Part shown: positions 57,955 to 64,000 of the stretch, piece after piece
Layout of the letters: each line of letters opens with the position of its first letter
How positions within the stretch are numbered: position 1 is the first letter of the stretch
Assembly (NCBI GenBank): GCA_036675815.1
Contig: JAKFEE010000033.1
Location: 1 to 64,000 of the forward strand
DNA: 64,000 nt
Direction of reading: 5' to 3'
Source: JAKFEE01 sp036675815
GTDB lineage: Bacteria; Pseudomonadota; Alphaproteobacteria; Rhodospirillales; Magnetospirillaceae
Notes under the pieces: generated by a model
The model's database searches: none
Told to the model about the DNA's origin: nothing
What the model saw: only the letters and a program-made list of their open reading frames with translations
Made by a program: the position numbers and the translations under genes

Positions 57955-59138
57955 GAGTTGGTTCCCGACGGCGGCCCGGCCACGGCTGATACCGGGGCCA
58001 GCACGAGGCCGCCCTGCGACAGCGCCTCCAGCCAGTGCACCAGCCGCTCGATCGCCACCGGCAGCGGGTCCGTGACCGCCAAGGCGGTGCCGTTTCGGTG
58101 CGCCGTGGCGGCGACTTGGTTCAGGCGGGCATCGATGGCGTCGCGAAATGGTTGCGCATCGATGATTTCTGTCATGGGCGCGAAGGCAGGCAGGGTATCG
58201 GCGTGGGCGGTCTTGATGGCTGGATCGCCGGCGTAGAGCACACCCCGCTGTTTCATCGCCGCCAGAGCCGCCGCCATATTGGGACTGGTGGCGAATGGCG
58301 AGCCGCGCATGCCGACCAGGCCGACATAGCCCACGGCGCGGCCCATCACCTTCTTCAGGCGCGACGATGCGTGCTGGGGAGACAGCGCCGACAGCAGCCC
58401 CAGCGGCCCGGGGTCGCGCGCCGGGAATTGCGGCGGCTCGAGCGGCAGTTCGAGCAGCACTTCGTGCCCGGCCTGGCGCGCTTGCTCGACCCAGTGCTGC
58501 AGGTCGGGGGCGTAGGGGCTGAAGGCCAGGGACACCGCGGCCGGCAACTTGGCGATGGCCAGTTCGGTGCGATCCTTGCTCAAGCCGAGGCCGGTGACCA
58601 GCACGGCGACGCGTGGGCGTCCCGTGTCGTCCGTAAACGGATGGGCATAGGCTTGCCACGATTGGCGGTTGCCCGGGCCGATGGCCGGCAAAGGGCCATT
58701 CGGCGACCGTTCGACCAACTCCGGCAGCGGCACTGGGGCGAGCGGCGACGCCGGCGGCGGTGCCGGCAGGTCCGCCAGGGACGGCGCCGCGCCGCCGCCG
58801 CTCGGGGATCGGGGGATCACCGGGGCAACGGGGGCGGTCGCCGGCGCCTCGGCCGCGTCATGCAGCGCTGGCGCAGTGGGGCCCACAGGGCGTGCCGGCG
58901 GCCGGAGAAGTGCCGACTGCCTCGGTTCCGGCCCGCTGCGCGCTGGCATCGCGGCGCTCAGCCGGTCGCCCACAGGCAGGCTTGGCATGTCGCCGGCATT
59001 TAGCCAGTAGACGCCGAAGGCGGCATAAGACAGGAGGATGACCGTTAGGACGAGACGTGGCGCTAGAGCCGCCGAAAGGCCGCCCGCGGCAAACGGGCGG
59101 CCTTTGGTGACGTCACGGTCGTCGCGGTGCAGACGCAT
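57951..59138 (-). CDS. Divergent polysaccharide deacetylase family protein
   Basis: The 395-aa protein has one N-terminal helix (about residues 28-46), a proline/alanine-rich linker up to about residue 165, and a C-terminal domain (PRVAVLVTGLGLSKDRTELA, LLELPLEPPQFPARDPGP) of the YibQ/DUF610 group. It is anchored in the inner membrane with the domain outside. Its position between ctpA-envC and rppH is common in alphaproteobacteria. The activity is not proven for the family. Confidence 0.9.
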   Translation of the reverse strand: MRLHRDDRDVTKGRPFAAGGLSAALAPRLVLTVILLSYAAFGVYWLNAGDMPSLPVGDRLSAAMPARSGPEPRQSALLRPPARPVGPTAPALHDAAEAPATAPVAPVIPRSPSGGGAAPSLADLPAPPPASPLAPVPLPELVERSPNGPLPAIGPGNRQSWQAYAHPFTDDTGRPRVAVLVTGLGLSKDRTELAIAKLPAAVSLAFSPYAPDLQHWVEQARQAGHEVLLELPLEPPQFPARDPGPLGLLSALSPQHASSRLKKVMGRAVGYVGLVGMRGSPFATSPNMAAALAAMKQRGVLYAGDPAIKTAHADTLPAFAPMTEIIDAQPFRDAIDARLNQVAATAHRNGTALAVTDPLPVAIERLVHWLEALSQGGLVLAPVSAVAGPPSGTNS

Positions 59139-59159
59139 CGATCTGGCCGGCCTGGCGGA

Positions 59160-60581
59160 TCAATTCGCCATTTGGCCCTTGTAGAGCGAGAGGCCGCGCA
59201 AGAGGTCGAGGGCCCGCGCCATCTGGTAATCGCTGCTCGGATCGCCAATGGTGATCTGAACCGCCGGCGCCTTGTCGCCGGGCTCGCTCGCCGGCGTGGT
59301 CGACGGGGCCTGGGCGCCCGGGCCGGGGATCGGTTTGGGTCCATTGTTCGGCGCCGGGGCGTTCTTGTCTTCGGCCGGCTCCTCAGTGGGTGTCGCCTTC
59401 TCGGGCGGGGCGTTCTCGTTGCCCAGCGCGTTGCGGAGCGACGATTCCGAGCGCCGCTCGCCGTTACGCGCGACGGTTTCGATCTTCGCCGGCTGCACCT
59501 TGATGTCCGGCTCGATGCCGACCGCCTGGATCGAGCGGCCCGAGGGCGTGTAGTAGCGGGCGGTGGTCAGGCGCATGGCGCCGTGACCGGGCAGCGGGAT
59601 GACGGTCTGCACCGAGCCCTTGCCAAATGATTTCGTGCCCAGAACGATGGCCCGACGGTGGTCCTGCAGGGCGCCGGCCACGATTTCCGAGGCGGAAGCC
59701 GATCCGTCGTTGATCAGTACGACGATCGGCAATCCCTTGGCCAGATCGCCGTTATGGGCGTTGAATCGCTGGGTCTCTTCGGGGTCGCGCGAGCGGGTCG
59801 AGACGATCTCGCCGCGGTCGAGGAACGCATCCGACACCGCCACCGCCTGGTCGAGCAAGCCGCCCGGGTTGTTGCGCAGGTCGATGACGTAGCCCTCGAT
59901 CTTCTTGCCGGCGGCCGCGGCCTGACGATCGAGCTCGTCCATGCCGTTCTTCAGGCCGCTGTCGGTGCGCTCGTTGAACGCGGTGACGCGGACATAGCCG
60001 ATCGTGTCCTCGAGTTTGGCCTTGACCGCCTGGATACGAATGGTGTCGCGGGTGACACGGACGTCGAAGGGTTCGACATCGGTGCGGCGTATGGTCAGAC
60101 GGATGTCGGTGTTCACCGGGCCACGCATGCGATCGACGGCCTCGCTCAGACTGAGGCCGGTGACCGGCTCGCCATCGAGATGCGTGACGAAGTCGCCCGG
60201 CTGCAGCCCGGCGCGGAACGCCGGCGTGTCGTCGATCGGCGACACCACCTTCACCCAACCGTTTTCCATGGTCACCTCGATGCCGAGGCCGCCGAATTCG
60301 CCCTTGGTCTGTACCTGCATGTCGCGGAAATTCTTCGCGGTCAGGTAGCTCGAATGCGGATCCAACGAGGTCAACATGCCGTTGAGGGCGGCCTCGATCA
60401 GTTCCTCGTCACTGACGTCCTCGACGTACTCGGCGCGCACCCGCTCGAAGACGTCGCCGAACAGGTTGAGCAGCCTATAAGTCTCGGCCGTATTCTTCTC
60501 AGCGGCGGCCACCGGCGCCGACGTGACCGTAAGCGACAACAGGGCGCAGGCGCTTGCCGTGATCCAGAATCTGCGGTTCAT
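59160..60581 (-). CDS. ctpA: C-terminal processing protease (S41)
   Basis: The 473-aa periplasmic protease has a signal peptide (ACALLSLTVTSAPVAAAE), a PDZ domain (GGLGIEVTMENGWVKVVSP and the following 60 residues) and the Ser-Lys dyad: the Ser in NDGSASASEIVAGAL, near residue 310, and the Lys in GTKSFGKGSVQ. The last 85 residues are a proline-rich, low-complexity stretch. The start overlaps the envC stop (ATGA). Confidence 0.95.
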   Translation of the reverse strand: MNRRFWITASACALLSLTVTSAPVAAAEKNTAETYRLLNLFGDVFERVRAEYVEDVSDEELIEAALNGMLTSLDPHSSYLTAKNFRDMQVQTKGEFGGLGIEVTMENGWVKVVSPIDDTPAFRAGLQPGDFVTHLDGEPVTGLSLSEAVDRMRGPVNTDIRLTIRRTDVEPFDVRVTRDTIRIQAVKAKLEDTIGYVRVTAFNERTDSGLKNGMDELDRQAAAAGKKIEGYVIDLRNNPGGLLDQAVAVSDAFLDRGEIVSTRSRDPEETQRFNAHNGDLAKGLPIVVLINDGSASASEIVAGALQDHRRAIVLGTKSFGKGSVQTVIPLPGHGAMRLTTARYYTPSGRSIQAVGIEPDIKVQPAKIETVARNGERRSESSLRNALGNENAPPEKATPTEEPAEDKNAPAPNNGPKPIPGPGAQAPSTTPASEPGDKAPAVQITIGDPSSDYQMARALDLLRGLSLYKGQMAN

Positions 60582-61816
60582 CCACTAACCTTATCTTTGC
60601 GAGCCGCTAGCCAGGGCAACGGATTGACGGGCTGGCCGTTACGGCGGAGCTCGAAATACAACGAGGGTTTGTCGTCGTCGGAACCTCCCATCACCCCGAC
60701 GGGTTCTCCGCCCAGCAGGTGTTGGCCGACCTTGCAGTCGATGCGGGTCATGCCCGCAAGCAGGGTATGATATCCTTCGCCGTGTTCGATGATCAAGAGC
60801 TGGCCGTAGCCGCGAAAGGTCCCGGCAAACACCACATGGCCATCGGCAGGGGCAATGATCTGCCCACCCTGGCGGGTCTCGATGGTCATGCCCTTGTGAC
60901 TGCTGCCGACGGCGTTGGCTTGGCCGAATTGCGCGACGACGCGCCCTCGGGCCGGCAGCGGCAGACCCCCTTGGCGATGATCGAAGGGCTGCACCGCCAG
61001 GGCGGCCTGTTGCTGCTGCTGTTGTTTTTTCTGTTGTAGCGCTGCGTTAGCCGCCGCCGCGATGGCGCGCCGGCGCTCGTCCTCCTCGCGCTGCTTGCGC
61101 TCGGCCTCCAGCCGCGCCATCAGCTCGCGCAAGTCCTTGGCTTCCGCCGCCATGGTCGCCAGCCGCCGCTCGGCGGTCTGGTTTTTCTCCTCGGTGCTCT
61201 GTTGCAGCAGCCGCTTGCGCTTGAGTAGCGCCGTCAGTCGCTTTTGTTCCTGGTCGATTTTCGCCTGGGTGTGGGCCGCCTGCTGCCGCTTGCGGGCAAT
61301 GTCGCCGCGCAGGGCTGCCAAGTCGTCGAGCTCCTGGCGCAAAGCTGCCGCTGATTCCTCGATGCGTGGCAGCACCGCGCGCAGCAGGATGGCGCTGCGC
61401 ACCGTCTCCGCCGGCGACGTCGGCTGGGCGATCAACGCCTCGGTCGGGCGCCACGCCAGTCGCTCGATGGCGGTGAGCACGCCCACCATCTGGCGCTGGC
61501 GGCGGTCGAGGGCTGCGGCGCGCTCGGTCTCCGCAGTGCGCAGCTCGCCCAGCCGCACTTCCAGCTCCGAAAGCGTCTCCTCGTGCTCCTGAGCCAGCCG
61601 GGCGGCTGCCACCAATTCCTTGTCGAGGTCGGCCAACTCGGTGGCCAGCGCCCGCGCCTTCTGGCGCAGCTCCTCTTGCTCTTCGCGCCCCCTTTCAAGC
61701 GCGCCCTCCAACTGTTTCAGGCGATGGTCGGGGGGCGGGTCGGCGGCATGGCCGTGCGCCGCCAGAACGGTGGCGGCCACCAAGACGGCGAATGTGGCGG
61801 TTCTACGCCGTGACAC
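60578..61816 (-). CDS. envC: Murein hydrolase activator EnvC-like
   Basis: The 412-aa protein has a signal peptide, a long coiled coil (about residues 30-260) with a QQKKQQQQQQ run, and a C-terminal LytM domain. The zinc-site residues of active LytM peptidases are missing: SHKGMTIE has no Asp and YHTLLAGM has no second His, as in EnvC, which activates amidases rather than cutting peptidoglycan. It overlaps gpmI by 14 bases and ctpA by four. Confidence 0.93.
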   Translation of the reverse strand: MSRRRTATFAVLVAATVLAAHGHAADPPPDHRLKQLEGALERGREEQEELRQKARALATELADLDKELVAAARLAQEHEETLSELEVRLGELRTAETERAAALDRRQRQMVGVLTAIERLAWRPTEALIAQPTSPAETVRSAILLRAVLPRIEESAAALRQELDDLAALRGDIARKRQQAAHTQAKIDQEQKRLTALLKRKRLLQQSTEEKNQTAERRLATMAAEAKDLRELMARLEAERKQREEDERRRAIAAAANAALQQKKQQQQQQAALAVQPFDHRQGGLPLPARGRVVAQFGQANAVGSSHKGMTIETRQGGQIIAPADGHVVFAGTFRGYGQLLIIEHGEGYHTLLAGMTRIDCKVGQHLLGGEPVGVMGGSDDDKPSLYFELRRNGQPVNPLPWLAARKDKVSG

Positions 61817-63383
61817 GACGTGGCATGGCTGCGGTGTTGCGCCCAGACACCAGGGAATGGCCGGTCATCTCCGCCGGCTGCGGCAGCCCGAGCAAGGCGA
61901 GCAGGGTCGGTGACACGTCAGCCAGTCGGCCGTCGTGCAGCGCCGTGATACCCGCCGGTGGGTTGACCAGCACCACCGGCACCCGGCCCACCGTATGGGC
62001 GGTGTGCGGCTGCCCGGTCTCGTGATCCCGCATGCACTCGGCGTTGCCGTGGTCGGCGGTGATCAGCATGCTGCCGCCGCTGGCCAGCACCGCCGACTCC
62101 AGACGTTGCAGACAGCGGTCGACGGTCTCGATCGCCTTGATCGCCGATTCGAGGATTCCGGTGTGCCCGACCATGTCACCGTTGGCATAGTTTACGATGA
62201 TCACATCGTACTTGCGGGCGATGATTGCTTCCACCAGCTTGTCGGTGACCTCGGGCGCCGACATTTCCGGCTTCAGGTCGTAGGTGGCCACCTTGGGGCT
62301 GGGCACCAGGATGCGATCCTCGCCCGGAAATACCTTCTCCTCGCCGCCGTTGAAGAAGAAGGTGACGTGGGCGTATTTCTCGGTTTCGGCGATGCGCAGC
62401 TGGGTCATGCCGGCGGCGCTGACCACCTCGCCGAAAATGTGCGTGAGCTGCTCGGCCGGAAACAGCGCATCGAGGAAACGGTTGAGGTCGGTCGAGTATT
62501 CGGTCATGCCGACGCGGCAGGCCAGGGCCGGCACCTCGCCGCGGGCAAAGCCGGTGAAGTTGGGATCGACCAGGGCCGCCAGGATCTCGCGGGCGCGATC
62601 GGCGCGGAAGTTGCCCATCATGATGCCGTCGCCATCCTGCATCCCGGCATAGCCGGCGACCACCGACGGCAACACGAACTCGTCGTTCTTGCCGGCCTCG
62701 TACGACTGGTTGACCGCGGCAACGGCGTCGGGCGCCGGCACGCCGTCGCCCAGGACCATGGCGTCATAGGCCTTCTGCACGCGGTCCCAGCGGTGGTCGC
62801 GGTCCATGGCGTAATAGCGCCCGCTCACCGTGCCGATGGTGGCGGCACCGGCCACGTCGCTCTGGAACTTCTCGAGGAAGCCGATGGCGCTTTGCGGCGG
62901 CGTATCGCGGCCGTCGAGGAAGGCGTGGACCACCACCGTCACCCCGGCCTGGGCGACCGTGCGGGCGACGGCGGCCATGTGGTCCTGGTGCGAATGCACG
63001 CCACCCGGCGACATCAGCCCCATCAGGTGCAGCGTGCCGCCCGAGGCCTTCAGGCAGGCGATGGCCTTCTGCAGAACCGGGTTGCCGGCGATCGAGCCGT
63101 CGGCGACGGCGGCATCGATGCGCGGCAGGTCCTGCATGACGATGCGGCCTCCGCCGAGGTTCATGTGGCCGACTTCGGAATTGCCCATCTGCCCCTCTGG
63201 CAGCCCCACCGACAATCCCGACGTCTCTACCAGGGCGTGCGGGTACTGCTGCATCATGCGGTCCCAGGTGGGGGTACCCGCCAGCGCGATGGCATTGCTG
63301 TCCCGCTCCTCACGGTGTCCCCAGCCGTCGAGGATGCACAGCACGACCGGGCGCGGACGATTGGATGTGGTGGTTTCGCTCAT
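61803..63383 (-). CDS. gpmI: 2,3-bisphosphoglycerate-independent phosphoglycerate mutase
   Basis: The 526-aa enzyme interconverts 3- and 2-phosphoglycerate with two Mn2+. VVLCILDGWGHREERDSNA, QMGNSEVGHMNLGGGR with the catalytic Ser, and TADHGNAECMRD are present. The ATG at 63383 gives MSETTTSNRPRPVVL. A GCCCCG/CGGGGC stem-loop lies at 63416-63446 between mtgA and this gene. Confidence 0.97.
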   Translation of the reverse strand: MSETTTSNRPRPVVLCILDGWGHREERDSNAIALAGTPTWDRMMQQYPHALVETSGLSVGLPEGQMGNSEVGHMNLGGGRIVMQDLPRIDAAVADGSIAGNPVLQKAIACLKASGGTLHLMGLMSPGGVHSHQDHMAAVARTVAQAGVTVVVHAFLDGRDTPPQSAIGFLEKFQSDVAGAATIGTVSGRYYAMDRDHRWDRVQKAYDAMVLGDGVPAPDAVAAVNQSYEAGKNDEFVLPSVVAGYAGMQDGDGIMMGNFRADRAREILAALVDPNFTGFARGEVPALACRVGMTEYSTDLNRFLDALFPAEQLTHIFGEVVSAAGMTQLRIAETEKYAHVTFFFNGGEEKVFPGEDRILVPSPKVATYDLKPEMSAPEVTDKLVEAIIARKYDVIIVNYANGDMVGHTGILESAIKAIETVDRCLQRLESAVLASGGSMLITADHGNAECMRDHETGQPHTAHTVGRVPVVLVNPPAGITALHDGRLADVSPTLLALLGLPQPAEMTGHSLVSGRNTAAMPRRVTA

Positions 63384-63454
63384 GTCGCAGCAGCCTGTTG
63401 TGGTGAGATGGTGCGGCCCCGAGAGGCTTCCTTCCTCCTCCGGGGCAGGGCTTG

Positions 63455-64000
63455 TCAAGGGCAGATGCCGCCTTTGGCCAGCGGCACCGCTTGCGCGCGG
63501 GCGCCGATGATCGCCGCCCGTCTCCTGATATAGGTGCTGGGGCGTGCCGCCGAGTAGAGGCGGGGATTTGGCAGAACCGCCGCCAGAAGGGCCGCCTGGC
63601 GAGACGTCAACTGAGCCGCCGACCGGCCGAAATGCGCCTGCGCCGCCGCCTCGGCGCCATAGATGCCTGGTCCGAACTCGACGACGTTCAGATAGGCCTC
63701 CATGATGCGGCGTTTGCTCCATGTGGCCTCCACCAGCAGCGTCAACCATGCCTCCAGCCCCTTGCGCAGGAACGAGCGGCCCGGCCACAGGAACAGGTTC
63801 TTGGCCGTCTGCATCGAAATGGTGCTGGCGCCGCGCAGGCGGCCGCCCTCGGCATAGTCGGCGACGGCCGCCTCGATCTGGTTCAGGTCGAAGCCGCCAT
63901 GCTGGCAGAACCGGGCATCCTCGGATGCAATCACCGCCCGCAGCAGATGCGGGGACATGGTGTCGATGCTGCGCCATTCCCGGCGCCAATCCTCGCCGTC
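63455..64000 (-). CDS. mtgA: Monofunctional peptidoglycan transglycosylase (N-terminus cut by window edge)
   Basis: The last 181 residues of MtgA are here. They contain RAVIASEDARFCQHGG with the catalytic Glu, RGASTISMQTAKNLFLWPG and KRRIMEAYLNVVEFGPGIYG, the GT51 motifs. The frame stays open to the window edge (WRREWRSIDTMSPHLLRAV), so the internal Met at 63958 is not the start. It polymerises lipid II glycan strands at the inner membrane. Confidence 0.95.
   Translation of the reverse strand, partial: DGEDWRREWRSIDTMSPHLLRAVIASEDARFCQHGGFDLNQIEAAVADYAEGGRLRGASTISMQTAKNLFLWPGRSFLRKGLEAWLTLLVEATWSKRRIMEAYLNVVEFGPGIYGAEAAAQAHFGRSAAQLTSRQAALLAAVLPNPRLYSAARPSTYIRRRAAIIGARAQAVPLAKGGICP

Noticed and set aside
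60578..61816. EnvC-like protein as an active LytM peptidase
   Set aside because: The zinc-ligand Asp and one His are absent, as in EnvC activators, so peptidase activity is not claimed.

Overview
The window is about 64 kb of GC-rich, densely coded chromosome from an alphaproteobacterium, most likely of the order Rhodospirillales. Evidence for this is the blocks dnaK-dnaJ-dapB, mutM-echA-rpsT-dnaA-dnaN-recF-gyrB and hprK-rapZ-EIIA(Man)-HPr-EI (the incomplete PTS of alphaproteobacteria), a SAM-II riboswitch in front of metZ, and heavy use of GTG starts with ATGA/GTGA gene overlaps. No rRNA, tRNA, CRISPR array, insertion sequence or prophage was seen. The lineage call is inference from gene content and order. 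The window cuts one gene at each end (1-44 and 63455-64000).

Layout. 1-2.1 kb: a truncated secreted protein, an unknown 106-aa protein, a DUF2214 membrane protein and a PtsN-like EIIA. 2.1-8.2 kb: a complete Mrp cation/proton antiporter operon with subunits A and B fused. 8.4-12.7 kb: a sugar-type ABC importer (binding protein, two permeases, ATPase). 12.9-13.7 kb: a DODA/LigB-family dioxygenase. 13.8-23.7 kb (minus): gyrB, recF, dnaN, dnaA, rpsT, enoyl-CoA hydratase, an unknown secreted protein, mutM, dapB. 24-27.2 kb: dnaJ and dnaK, with a small lipoprotein gene on the other strand. 27.4-37.7 kb: DUF1848, an epimerase-like protein, a TPR protein, metZ under a SAM-II riboswitch, an OmpA-type lipoprotein and a related small secreted protein, apaG, folE, and two tandem trkH genes. 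37.7-44.9 kb: hslO, argF, argD, an ABC-2 permease, recX, a large MscS channel, an ArsC-like protein. 44.9-49.6 kb: a multi-PAS kinase without the phosphoacceptor His, ahcY, a TorF-type outer membrane protein. 49.8-53.7 kb: the PTS phosphorelay. 53.8-64 kb: hydrolases, macrodomain, tadA, a tartrate/D-malate dehydrogenase, rppH, a divergent polysaccharide deacetylase, ctpA, envC, gpmI and the end of mtgA.

Functional threads. Monovalent-cation handling (Mrp, two TrkH, a PtsN-like EIIA, an MscS channel) recurs and may be linked to the EI/HPr relay encoded in the same window. The methyl cycle appears twice under separate control: metZ by a SAM-II aptamer with a readable terminator/antiterminator switch, and ahcY by a palindrome over its promoter that resembles an ArsR-type operator. 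The replication genes and the dnaK-dnaJ pair are ordinary housekeeping genes. No wholly new multi-gene system is evident. The observations most worth following are the Cys-for-His kinase, the readable SAM-II expression platform, the MutM with a degraded zinc finger, the paralogous OmpA/secreted pair with a Shine-Dalgarno buried in a hairpin, and a divergent gene pair whose start codons overlap on a CATG.
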